The notes below the pieces were generated by a model. The model did not search any database. It saw only the letters and a list, made by a program, of their open reading frames with translations, and was not told the DNA's origin. Below, piece after piece: positions 19,509 to 29,570 of a stretch of DNA of 32,028 bases. Source of the stretch: Lingula anatina (taxonomy: Eukaryota; Brachiopoda; Lingulata; Lingulida; Lingulidae); the NCBI RefSeq assembly GCF_001039355.2, contig NW_019775410.1, forward strand, positions 151,191-183,218. Direction: 5' to 3'. The position numbers and the translations under genes were made by a program. How positions within the stretch are numbered: the first letter of the stretch is position 1; each line of letters opens with the position of its first letter.

Positions 19509-20078
19509 ATGCTTCCCTCACTTTCTGAAGCATATGAAAATTATTATAAGACAGTAGCTACTGACAAAAAAATCAGTCGTAGTAAGTTTTGTGAGTTACA
19601 TCCTAAACATGTAAAATTGTTTGAATCCATACCACATAATATGTGTTTATGCGTGTATCATGAAAGTGTCCGACATCTATTAAAGGCTCTACATGGTTAT
19701 TCCGATCTCCCTCAAATTATTTCAGAGTTCATTGGAAAAAGTTGTATGCCAGCCAGATTCAAAAAATTGTTTGCAGCAAAAGTGTGTTGAATGAAGAGAT
19801 AGAATTCTGGAATTCTTGAATAGAAATACCCTAGACAAGTATTTGTTGGCTATATACCATCCATAAGCCATTATGATGGTATCAGATTTGCTGGCCCAGT
19901 TATCAAAAGAGAAAGTTATTATGCTGTTTTTTACATTGATTCTGTAAATTTCTATGTAGGAAGAGTTATAGAATCATGTACTTGTTCACATTTCAGCTTT
20001 CATCATATTAAAATGAAGTTTCTGGCACAAAATCTGCTTAATCCTCCATCTTTTGTGCCTCCACCTTTTTGTTTGTAG
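19509..20078 (+). pseudogene. Internally deleted transposon protein gene
   Basis: The first block, an ATG at 19509 opening 93 codons, contains ISRSKFCELHPKHVKLFES followed by IPHNMCLCVYHE and HLLKAL. I recognise this conserved cysteine-histidine region from a large family of transposon-encoded proteins in invertebrate genomes. After TGA at 19788-19790 the same frame continues through two TAG stops to a second block, 19836-20078 (VFVGYIPSISHYDG, YYAVFYIDSVNFYVGRV, KMKFLAQNLLNPP), resembling the C-terminal part of such proteins. The catalytic middle is missing, so N- and C-terminal parts are juxtaposed with only about 45 bp between. The family name is not known to me. It lies between TACGTCC repeats that look like transposon ends. 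Confidence 0.55.
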
Positions 20079-20951
20079 GTCCTCTTGTTTTAAAAGGAAA
20101 TGGACCATTTACCATAGGGAATTTTAACAAAATTTGAAGAAATTAAGAGAGTTTAGTTCAAGGTTTTCAACAATTTTGTTTAATCCAAAAAAAAAAAAAA
20201 AGAAATTTAATAAACTTCTACAAATAGATGAGAAGTTTTGTCATGTGACATACTATTTTACTTTGAATAAAATTGTATTTGATTTAGATTGTTGTTATTC
20301 ATAACTACTTGTCTAATGTTGCTTCAATGTAAACTTTAAAAACTATGAATTAAGTAAGAGTAGTGTAATTACTAAATACAGTTTAGGTACTTCATAAATG
20401 CAATTTTATTTTTATGTACATCCGTTGTGTTCATACAAGTACGTCTATTACGACCAAACTGTACGTCTGTTACATGAAACAAAGTATTCCAGCCCAGTCA
20501 TTATAATCAAACTGTTAACTTAACCTGATATTTTATCAACCTTAACATGTTTTGTGCACTATATATTTTTTTCAAAAATTTTGGACAGCAAACTTCACAG
20601 AGTTTTTGAGTTGAATAAAGCAAGTTGAAAAATCTCATTTGTACGCATACGTCCGTTACAGGGGTGTTTTCAGTATGCTACATAGCCATGCAAAGGAGTT
20701 GAAACATGTTATTTTATAAAGTAATATAACCACCTAAGACGCACATACAGGCCACAAGAAATTGGCCTCAAATGTACAGGATTTTGTGCAGTGCACTCCC
20801 AAAGTGTGCAAAATGTACGTCCGTATCGCCGGAATTGCCCTACTATTCCAGCAGATAACATTATGGCTAAGGCTGTTTTTCAGAGATTAACTACTAACTG
20901 GCAGATCTCTACATTTATTTCTCTGAATAAGAGGCCTGGAGTCTCCTAAGA

Positions 20952-21198
20952 GACCATTCCCAGACCCTATTGTACTAACTTCGATCGAACTATCTCCGAG
21001 GGGATTCTCGCTTAATTGCAACTTAGGCGGCTTAGATGTCTGTTACGTCTACTGAGGCTGATAGTGGGTAATTACCTATCGTTTAGCAGCTTGGGGCATC
21101 CCAGGCGTGTAAGCCACTTGGGCTGAAAGCAATTTAGCGAGGGACCCCGTGGAGATAGACCGATCCTGTTAGATCGATCTAGGGATGGGAACCCAGTC
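20952..21198. mobile_element. Foldback/MITE element, copy 2 (TAAGA-flanked)
   Basis: The 247-bp unit has inverted arms: left CATTCCCAGACCCT...GATCGAACTATCTCCG...GGGATTCTCGCTTAATTGC; right, reverse-complemented, TTCCCATCCCTAGATCGATCT...CTATCTCC...GGGTCCCTCGCTAAATTGC. It is flanked by TAAGA at 20947-20951 and 21199-21203. It is related to 7016-7220 by the CATTCCCA end, the GATCGATCTA core and the flank. Confidence 0.75.
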
Positions 21199-21203
21199 TA
21201 AGA

Positions 21204-21879
21204 CAGCTGTCGGTTCGACTGACAAAACTTACTCTGATGATCTCTTATGATCTGTAATCTCTGATGACAATAGAGAGTTCTTCTCCTTGTATACAAATAC
21301 ACAGGAAAAAAAAACATTACAGTGATTCCTCAATTAAAGCAAGTCAGAGATATTGAAGTCAATAAACGGAATTGAGACATTACTCAAGGCCTTTAAAATA
21401 TTTAAACTGAAGCTATATAAACAACATGCATAAATACATTCAATCCTTTTAAAACTTGGTTACAGTTCTTTCCAATGAATGAAATAAAAAAAAACAGTTT
21501 CATTTAATATCATAACTGAGACATCTGAACATTCTTAACCAAACATTGATATAATTTGATTTAAATGTGGAAGTTTCTAAAATGAAATTAAGCTATGAAA
21601 TCACCTCTATGAGACATTCATTTTAAGTATATCAAGTTCAAGACACCATTTTTTTAAACAAAGGTTTAGATATGCTTGGGCAGATCAAGGATTATTTGGG
21701 GGGGGGGGGGGGGGAAGATGCTAAGCCCTGCTGCCTCCCCATGCCCCCTCACTTGGTGTGGGGTTCTCTGAAGGGCCCTAAAATTTTTGGTATTTTAGAG
21801 AGCAAACCGTGCCATTTGGTACAGTTAAGAACTATGATTCAGCTAGTCAAAATTCTAATTACAAGAGGGGACCAGAAAT
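21204..21879 (+). other. Intron 2 with a G-run, no gene seen
   Basis: AT-rich sequence; bases 21699-21715 are an uninterrupted G run next to GC-richer sequence (to about 21780). An ORF at 21672-22052 crosses it but lacks any recognisable motif and overlaps satellite DNA. Confidence 0.5.
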
Positions 21880-22190
21880 CAAAGGCTGTTAAATATTATG
21901 TGATACTGCATCAAAATTGTAGAAAACCCTATTTTGGACACTGTTGCCATGATGACCATGAAGGGAAAACCTTGTTATTTATTATTCTTAAACAGAAAAA
22001 AAAAAGAAACAGGACTAAAATTCAGCTTGAGCTGGAAAAGCAGTTTAATTGACATCTTTTTTCGGGAGGTTACACATTTTTGTGAAATTTTCATTTTTCA
22101 CATTCTGTCATTTTCACTGTGGGTCATAGAACTCCCACAGGCATGAGGCAGAACGGAAACATCCACATCCGTATTACCTGATGTGCATAA
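21880..22190 (+). repeat. Satellite B unit interrupted by Helitron-like copy 1 (left part)
   Basis: The stretch matches the 320-bp-type satellite units inside the copy at 26021-28692 (for example 27200-27475: TGCATCAAAAT, CTGCCATGATGACAAT-type block, CATTTT-GTGAAAT). It stops at GTGCATAATT, where copy 1 begins. The same satellite resumes after copy 1 at 24891 (right part to about 25020), so this is the target of the insertion. Confidence 0.8.
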
Positions 22191-23099
22191 TTGTACCACC
22201 AGCGTAGGCGTTGGTGGTACACATGGTTTTAGTCCCGACCCGCATGTTCCACCGGCTCCGCTGCCATGACATCATCACCGCTTCTCCTCCTACAGACTTT
22301 AGGTTGGTTACCTATAATCTCAACTCGTTCCACGTAAAATTTGGCCTTCGTCGGTGCTGGGGTCTAGGTGTGGTGCTCATTGCAATGCACCCTTGTCCAA
22401 AAATGGCAAAAATAAATGCTAATTATCTACCCTATGGAAGGAATTATGGGAAAAATTTCTACAGACGGCTGACCGAAAGTCATATGTGGAGATTTCAAAT
22501 ATGCCCTTGGATTTGACCTTTGACCTTTATTTCAAAGTCAAATGGGCCAAAATTTTCAAAAAACGAAATTTTTTTCCAAAAAAAATTATTTGCACTGATA
22601 TTCAGAAACTACACAGACCTAACTTATAATATTATTGGAAAGTGTTACCCTTCGGGTCATCTTTCATCTCCGTGAATTTGGTGTCAGTCTGTGCATTTTC
22701 ACGGGAGTAGCGGCCATAAGATACCGAAACTGAAAACTGTCTCTTATTCGGGAACCGTTAATGCTAGAGACCCATTCTTTTTTGCATTTTGTAGAGCATG
22801 TAAAGCCCAACACTGAAGGTGGTCTCCGTTTTTTTTATTTCCATACGGTTTTTGAGTTATGCTGTATCAAAAAGTACATTTTGGTGGTGAAAGCAAAATG
22901 TGCAATATGGTAATGTATAATAAATTTTGAACCTCTGGAAAATAAAACATAAGGCTTGGCGAGGCAAACAACTTCTGGTCAAAAATGACATTATTTCATG
23001 AACATCTGGAACTTCTGAGCACCTCCCATTGCAAGAATTTCAACCAAAATTAATATCTTTTGACAGGAAATTTATGGTGCATTATTGTAACTCTAAAAT

Positions 23100-24560
23100 T
23101 GTAACATTTAGTCCCTTATATATCTAAAACCAGCAGAGATAGGACCATAGTTACTATTGAAGTTGACTGTGACCTTGAAATTGACCTTTGACCTACTTTT
23201 CACCATGAACTAAACTTTGCAACATATAAGTCCCTTATATCTCCAAAACTGGCAAAGAAACGCCCATAGTTACTTTGAACTTGAACAGGAAGTCATATAT
23301 TGGCAATTTAACTGTGACCTTAAAATTGACCTTTGACCTACCATAAACTGAACTTTACAACTCTTTTAATGCTTATACTTTCAAAACTGGCAAAGATACG
23401 CCCATAGTTACCATTGAATTTGAATAGGAAGTCATTAGAGGCAATTTTACCATGACCTTAAAATTGACCTTTGACCTACTTTTTCACCATGAACTGAACT
23501 TAGCAAATTTTTGTTCCCTTTTATCTCCAAATCTGGCAGAGATAGGTCCATAGTGACTATTGAACTTGAATAGGAAGTCATATACTGGCAATCTAAGTGT
23601 GACCTTTAAATTGACCTTTGACCTACTTTTTATCATGAACTGAACTTTGTTAATTTCTTTCCCTTTTAACTCCAAAACTGGCAGAGATAGCTCCATAGTT
23701 ACTATTGAAGTTGAATGGAAGACATATACTGGTAATCTTACTGTGACCTTGAAATTGACCTTTGACCTTTTTTTCATGATAAACTGGTCTTTGCAAATTT
23801 TCTGATCTTTATATCTCCAAAACTGGCAAAGATATGCAGGTAGTTACTATTAAACTTGAATAGGAAGTCATATACTGGCAATCTAACTGTGGCACTTAAA
23901 TTGACCTTTGACCTAATTTTCACCATTAAATGAACTTTGCAAATTTTACTTCCCTTTTATCTTCAAAACTGGCAGACAAAGGTCCATAGTAATGAAGTTA
24001 AATAGGAAATCATATACTGGTAATCTGTGACCTTGAAATTGACCTTTGACCTACTTTTCATAATAAACTGCACTTTGCATATTTTCTGATCTTTATATCT
24101 CAAAAACTGGCAAAGATACTCCCATAGTTGGTATTGAACATGAATAGGAAGTCATATACTGGCAATCTAACTGTGACCCTGAAATTAACCTTTTACCTAA
24201 TTTTCAGCATAAACTGATCTTGTAAATTTTCTTTCCCTTAGATCTCAAAAACCGGTAGAGATACACTCAAAGTTGTTGTTTAACTTGAATAGGAAGTCAT
24301 ACACTGTCAACCTAACTGTGACCTTGAAATTGACCTTTGACCTACTTTTTATGATGAACTGCTTTTTGCATGTTTTCTGGCCTTAAAATCTCCAAAATTG
24401 GCAAAGAAATGCCCATGGTTACTATTGAACTTGAATAGAAATTCATATACTGTGATGATGAAATTGACCTTTGACCTACTTTTTCACCATGAACTGAGCT
24501 TTGCATATTTTCTTGCCCCTCATATCTTCAAAACTAGCAGAGATGTGCCCGGTGTTGCCC
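23100..24560 (+). repeat. Satellite A array, about ten units of about 143 bp
   Basis: The landmark TGACCTTGAAATTGACC, or a variant of it, recurs near 23169, 23315, 23453, 23600, 23744, 23889, 24028, 24173, 24319 and 24460, a spacing of 138-147 bp. Units share TCCAAAACTGGCA(A/G)AGAT, CATAGTTACTATTGAA and AATAGGAAGTCATATACTGG. Nine of the ten contain TGACCTTTGACCT. A shorter array of the same type is at 31259-31760. Confidence 0.92.
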
Positions 24561-24859
24561 CTAGGTTTTCTCTTTTGTCAGCATATATGCAACACTGACA
24601 ACACATTTTAAGGAAAACCAATAGGCCTATTGTCTAGAGAATCACAGGAGTGATCAATGTTAGGAATATGCAGGTCAATTTGAAAATCTGCTTGATTGTA
24701 CCATTTTTTGTTATATTTTTTTTTTTTTTTTTTGCATATTTTGAGAACTTGTTGATTGCATTGCAAGCACAAGACTGGTGGTGGTGTCCCTTTTTTTTTT
24801 TTTTTTTTTGGGGGGGGTCCATACGAATGCGCTTACTCCAGCTGATAGTACAATATCCT

Positions 24860-24888
24860 GAGGCGGTATCGCCTCTCTGATCCTCTAG
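24860..24888 (+). promoter_or_regulatory. 3' terminal hairpin and CTAG end of Helitron-like copy 1
   Basis: Perfect 6-bp stem GAGGCG/CGCCTC with GTAT loop, 13 bases before the end of CTAG, then T. In Helitron-type elements such a hairpin acts as the transposition terminator. Weaker versions occur in the other copies (28662-28691 and 31875-31904). Confidence 0.65.
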
Positions 24889-24890
24889 TT

Positions 24891-25020
24891 AAAATTGTTT
24901 TGTCTTTGGTGTTAAGCATAGTGTATTATCACATCAGAATTGACAGTAGCAGTTCATCATTTTATGCTTTTTGTTTGTACATTTGACAGATTTGCTGCCT
25001 TATTTAGCATTATTGCTACC
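24891..25020 (+). repeat. Satellite B unit, right part after copy 1
   Basis: Continues the satellite interrupted at 22190: AAAATTG..., then CATCAGAATTGACAGTA and TTTGACAGATTTGCTGCC, matching 28500-28615 in copy 2. Confidence 0.75.
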
Positions 25021-26020
25021 TAACAGTGTTCGATATGGAAAGTTTTTAGGACTTTAAACAATAAAATCATTAACTTCTTTATTACATTGTCTTAATGTAT
25101 GAATGTTCTGCCAGTGATAAAAGTTATTTTTGAAATGTGTATTAAAGTTATCACCACAGCAATGGGACAAGTAATTTAAACTCAAACAGTTAGTATTTTT
25201 TAGTAACTGTTAAGTTCTTTTATCCAAAGGTCTCCAGACACACCCCATCCTTGGCCTGTTAGGTAGGTATAGACACCTTTTGCTTTCTGATGGCATGGCT
25301 GTGTGTGGAAGAAACAAAGCAGAATTTGAGACATTGTGCTTCTTATTGTGTTAAAATCAATACTTTAAAGTATATAATGATTCCCAATGTCTCTGAAAAC
25401 AGATTTTCAAATAAATGTTATTTTACTTCAATCCTCTAATTTATGTAAGTTTTTTTTTTTCAAATAATCAGTCGATGGTCTGTGTTGTTGGTATGTGTTT
25501 GTGATTTATATGCCTGTGTACAGTGGTGCCTATACATATTACATGCGTGTCTATACATATTTAACTATAACTGGTATCAGATCCATGCACATTTCATTTC
25601 ATGTTCTTGAGCACTCTTTTCTCATACAGACTTTCCATTGGTGATAATTCTTTCCCTACAGTACAACTAGCTGTTTTGTCTCCGTGGTCGAGGTGATTCT
25701 TGACTTCTGCTCTGGCACATATTACAGGGCCGTGAAAGAGAGTGTTGATACACTCTCAATCACTGCATGGTAACATTTTACTAGCACTTCATGGTTGACA
25801 TAAAACATCTTCAAGTGTCACAGAATGTGAAATCTTTGTTGAGCTTTTAAAATAATTTTATCTTTGTTGATGTGCTATTGAAGTTCTTCAGAGACATGAA
25901 TTTACCAGGAAAGAACTTCATTTGGAATCTTGATGAATTGGCCTATGATAAGGCTCTAATAGGTGGATGAGCTTTTGAAATGACCATGATCAGGTCATTC
26001 TTTGTTTTTCAACATTTTTA
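25021..26020 (+). other. Intron 2 between the two Helitron-like copies
   Basis: Apart from the candidate micro-exon at 25230-25262, no gene, known repeat or terminal structure was recognised. Confidence 0.45.
25230..25262 (+). CDS. Candidate 33-bp micro-exon of the secreted gene
   Basis: The sequence lies between a possible acceptor (TTCTTTTATCCAAAG, AG at 25228-25229) and donor (GTTAG|GTAGGT, GT at 25263-25264). It is 33 bp, enters and leaves in the phase needed between exons 2 and 3, and has no stop, encoding SPDTPHPWPV plus split codons. The acceptor tract is weak and there is no homology, so this may be chance. Confidence 0.2.
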   Translation, partial: VSRHTPSLAC

Positions 26021-28692
26021 TTGTACCACCAGTGTAGGCGCTGGCAGTGCACATGGTTTTAGTCCCGACCCATCTTGTTTGCCAGCTCCGTCGGCCCCGC
26101 CAACATGTCACCGTTACCGCATCTCCTAGACTACAAGACCCTGTGTACCCTTCTCTTGGATTTTGGACACTTATAATCTCAACTTGTTCCATATAAATTT
26201 TGGACTTAATCAGTGCTTGGGTCTAGATGTGGCGCTCATCGCAATGCACCCTTGTCCAAAATTGGCGAAATTAAATGCTATATATCTCCCAAACAAGGAA
26301 TCATGGGAAAAATTTCTACAGATGGTTGACAGAAAATCAAATGTGGAGATTTCAAATATGCCCTTGGATTTGACCTTTGTCCTTCATTTTAAGGTGAAAC
26401 GGGCCAAAATTTTCTAAAAATTGGTAATTTTTTGTAAAAAAAAAATTATTTATGCTGGTTTTCAGAAACTACACAGACCTAACCTATAATATTATGGACA
26501 GGTATTACCCTTAGGGTCATTTTTGATCGGCTGAGTTTGGGGTCAATAGGTGCATTTTCATGGACGATCGAAGAGGCCATTAAATGCCAAAACAAAAAAC
26601 TCTTTAATTCTGGAAACATTAATGCTAGAGACCTCTTGTTTTTTGCATTTGATAGAGCTTGTCAAGCCCAACACTGGGTGTGGTGTCCATTTTTTTTCCA
26701 CAGTTTACAGGTGTGTCTGTACATATTGCCATCACCTGCGTCTGTCATCGCCGTGCACTTTCAGCATAAACACAATAAGTGGAAGACAGTTTTACTTTTT
26801 GGCTTAATATTTACAGAGCTGATGAATATTCATAAAACGCAGGTCAAGTTCAAAAATCAGCATTATCGGGCCATTATTTTAGAAGTTATGCTGTTTTTTT
26901 TTTTTTTCACTTTTCAGCATATATGCAACACTAAACACATTTCAAGGAAAACATATCACTTCTGTTCTCAAACTTACAGGATAGAAACATGGGACTAAAA
27001 TACAGCTTCAGTAGGCAATGCAGTCTGTTTGGTAAATTTTTCTGGCAATTAAAAAGTTTTTTTTTGAAAATTTAATTTTTCACTTATAAGCATTTTCAAG
27101 GTGTGACTAAGAACCTCCATGGGCTTGAAGACACATGCTAGGCATATTTTCTGAAAATCCATGATGCATATATTTTATTATTAAAAATTGATGGCCATTA
27201 TGCTGTTAAGCATTATGTAATATTGCATCAAAATAGAAGAAAACACAATTTTGGGTACTGCTGCCATGATGACAATTATGGGAAAACCGTGTTACTTATG
27301 ATTGTCAAACTTTCAAAAAAGAAACACAGGACTAAAATGCAGCCTGAGTTGGAAAAGCAGTCTTATTGGCTTCTTTTTCTGGAAGTTATACATTTTAGTG
27401 AAATATTCATTATTATCGTATTGGCATATTCATAGTGGGACTCAGAGCTCCCATGGACTTGAAGCCGAATGGTAATCAAATTTTCTACATGCCCATGCTA
27501 TTTATAATCAATAATCAAAAATTGGTGATAATTATTTAAAAATCGAAAAAAATTTTTGCACTGCTACTACAAACATGAAAAGGAAACTGTTACTTATTAT
27601 TATTTTTAACTTACAAGTATGATTTTTAGGATTGGCATGCAGTTCAAATTAGAAAGCCAGCTCAATTGGGTTATCATTTATTATTGAATTTATGCAATTT
27701 TGTGTGAAATTTTCATTTTTCTCATTCTGGCATTTTCAAAGTGTGAACTTGAACTCCCATGGGCCTGAAGCCTTATGCTTGTTGCACATTTTACTTACAT
27801 CGGTATTACCTGTTGAGCATTATAACATTTGATGTTGAATTTGCAGTTAAGCATAATGTACTTTGCATCAGAATTGACAGTAGCCTATTTTGTGCATTGT
27901 TATTGAAGTAAACCCAGTTTTGGGCACTGCTGCCATAGTGACCATTAAAGCAAAACCATTCCACTTACTCTTCTCACACTTACAGAAAAGAAACATGGGA
28001 CTTAAATACAGCTTCAGTTGGAAAATCTGTCATTGATTAATTTTTCTGTAAGTTATACATTTTTTCGTGAAATTTAAATTTTTCACGTCGACATTTTCAA
28101 GGTGTAACTTTAATTTCCATGGGCTATGAAAACCTTTGCTAGTCACATTTTCTGAATACTCATGATATTTTTACTTTATTATTTATAATTGATGGTCATT
28201 ATGCTGTTATGCTTTATGTTATATTGCATCAAATTTGAAGAAACCCCAATTTGGGCAGTGCCTTCATAGTGACCATTAAAGAAAAATCATGTCACTTACT
28301 TTTCTTGACATAAAGATCAAATAAGAAAACCAGCTCTATTTGTTTATCGTTTTTATTGGATTAATGCATTTTTTTTTTTTTTTTTTTGGTGAAATTTTCA
28401 TTTTTCTCAATCTGACATTTTCTAAGTGTGTACTTTAACTCTCATGGGCCTGAAACCTTATGCTTTTACTTTCATCGGTATTACCTGGTGTGCATAATTA
28501 AAATTTGAAGTTGACTTTGCAGTTATGTATTATTGCATCAGAATTAACAGTATTCTATTTTGTGAATTATTTTTTTCTACTTTTTTTCTGTACATTTGAC
28601 AGCTTTGCTGCCTTTTTTTTCCCCTGCCAATGCGCTTGCTTCAGTTGGTGGTACAATACCTGGATGCGGTTTTGCCTCTCTGACCTTCCAGT
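26021..28692 (+). mobile_element. Helitron-like element, copy 2, with satellite C and B core
   Basis: The head (TTGTACCACCAGTGTAGGCG and on to about 26700) aligns with copy 1: both share GTTTTAGTCCCGACCC, ATCGCAATGCACCCTTGTCC-type and GGAGATTTCAAATATGCCC blocks. The tail has TCAGTTGGTGGTACAAT (28641-28657), the inverted partner of the head, then a degenerate hairpin GATGCGGTTTTGCC and TTCCAG|T, a mutated CTAG. The core differs from copy 1: a satellite C unit (about 26700-26960) then satellite B. Both flanks look like unique intron. No gene is encoded. Confidence 0.65.
27000..28560 (+). repeat. Satellite B array, about five units of about 320-360 bp
   Basis: Landmarks GC(T/A)GTTA-GCATTATGTAAT-TTGCATCA recur near 27202, 27845, 28203 and 28521, with a more diverged unit near 27520. 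Units share GACATTTT-type ends, CATGGGACTTAAATACAGC, TCCATGGGC-TGAA and CTGCCATAGTGACCATTAAA. Divergence between units is much greater than in satellite A, so it is the older array. Confidence 0.8.
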
Positions 28693-29486
28693 TAATCAAA
28701 TGATTTTGGCGATATTAGAAATTTTATTAAGGTCAATTTAAGTTGATATGATCTTGGATTTCTACAGGTCAAGGCTGTACATGGGTTTGATCTGAATATC
28801 ATGTATATCTGTGACTAATTCTGTTGACTCTGTAGCATCAATAACTTTGCCTCTGCTTTTAATTTATGGATTTCCCCCAGGGTCAGTTCTTGGCCTTTTA
28901 TCTTATATACTGCACCAACTGAGGAGATTCTTAACAGCCATTATTTCTGTATCATGTGTATGAATCTAAACAGTATGTGATAAACCAGAAGATATAGCAT
29001 GTTGAGTTCGTAGAAAAGTGTGTAAGTGACCTTTGGAGATGAATGAAATAAAATGGATTCATGCTCAACAATGACAAGTAAGAAATCATCCCCTTTTAAA
29101 TCCAGATATATATTGCTCCGATGACAAAACAAAAATCACTCACTTTGCATTAAGACATGTTGCTCAAATGTGTCCACAATAGATTCCCCAAAGGAAGAAG
29201 AAATACCATTTTCTTTTTATATATATTTATATATATTTGTTTTTGTTTTTATCTTTTTATCTAATTTTACATATTTATTATTTGTGTAATTTTCATTACT
29301 TGAGCTTGAATAATAAAGATGTAACACAATGGATTGACTATTAATCTTTCTATATGTATTTATTATTTAACATTGTCAAGTCTGAATAGTAGATTATTTG
29401 GTAATCTTTGACAATTATTGTCTTCTTTTTTTTTTTTTCTTTTAAGTGCTAATGACTTGTAACAATATCTATTGCCTTCCTTACAG
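28693..29486 (+). other. Intron 2, right part, acceptor region of exon 3
   Basis: Mostly AT-rich unique sequence with an AT microsatellite near 29218-29240. A 3' splice context is visible: a long T-rich tract (29421-29446), a branch-point-like TGCTAATGAC (29447-29456) and CTTCCTTACAG ending at 29486. Confidence 0.6.
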
Positions 29487-29570
29487 GATGACAAAAATAG
29501 AGAAGACTGATTTTGCTTTATATGATGAAATCAAACAGCTGAAGGCCAAAGTTAAAGACTTGGAGGCAGG
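29487..29570 (+). CDS. Secreted coiled-coil protein, exon 3
   Basis: The first base completes an Arg codon from exon 2. Then 27 codons read MTKIEKTDFALYDEIKQLKA and KVKDLEA, followed by two bases of a Gly codon before GTTAGTA (GT at 29571-29572). Hydrophobic residues Leu11, Ile15, Leu18, Val22 and Leu25 of this exon are spaced 4-3-4-3, a regular heptad, so this is a short coiled coil likely to make dimers or trimers. The acceptor is strong; the donor is weaker (GCAGG|GTTAGT). Together with exons 1 and 2 the frame stays open from signal peptide to coiled coil. The domain beyond is outside the window, so the function is unknown. Confidence 0.65.

Larger units (their letters stand above)
17614..20840 (+). 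mobile_element. Putative DNA transposon with TACGTCC repeats and a deleted gene
   Basis: The motif TGTACGTCC(A/G)TTAC and close variants occur near 17970, 18130 (inverted), 18163 (inverted), 20416, 20440, 20460, 20648 and 20817, on both sides of a transposon-type pseudogene (19509-20078). The last copy runs into CGTATCGCCGGAATTGCCC at 20822-20840. A weakly similar inverted GGCATTTTCGGC begins at 17614. TACTA lies directly outside both proposed ends (17609-17613, 20841-20845). The ends are tentative. The repeats and the gene are the firmer part. Foldback and MITE insertions at 18797-19445 interrupt it. Confidence 0.4.
22191..24889 (+). mobile_element. Helitron-like (Helentron/HINE-type) element, copy 1, with satellite A core
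   Basis: The head begins with the palindrome TTGTACCACCAGCGTAGGCG then TTGGTGGTACA (22191-22221). Near the other end, an inverted partner (CAGCTGATAGTACAA, 24839-24853) is followed by the hairpin GAGGCG-GTAT-CGCCTC (24860-24875) and TCTGATCCTCTAG|T. A short subterminal inverted repeat inside the 3' end, a terminal hairpin and CTAG before T, with no target duplication, is the layout of non-autonomous Helitron2/Helentron elements. The interior is a shared head (to about 22870), ten satellite A units, then a satellite C fragment (24570-24740). There is no coding capacity. Bivalve pearl elements, which also carry tandem cores, are an alternative comparison. Confidence 0.65.

Noticed and set aside
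22211-22516. Plus-strand ORF in the head of Helitron-like copy 1, similar to one at 26163-26417
   Set aside because: The peptides are similar only because the head DNA is shared. The frames are short, start and stop differently, and show no domain, so coding is unlikely.
26537-26998. 153-codon plus-strand ORF in Helitron-like copy 2
   Set aside because: It runs through homopolymer T tracts and satellite C sequence and is not preserved in the other copies.
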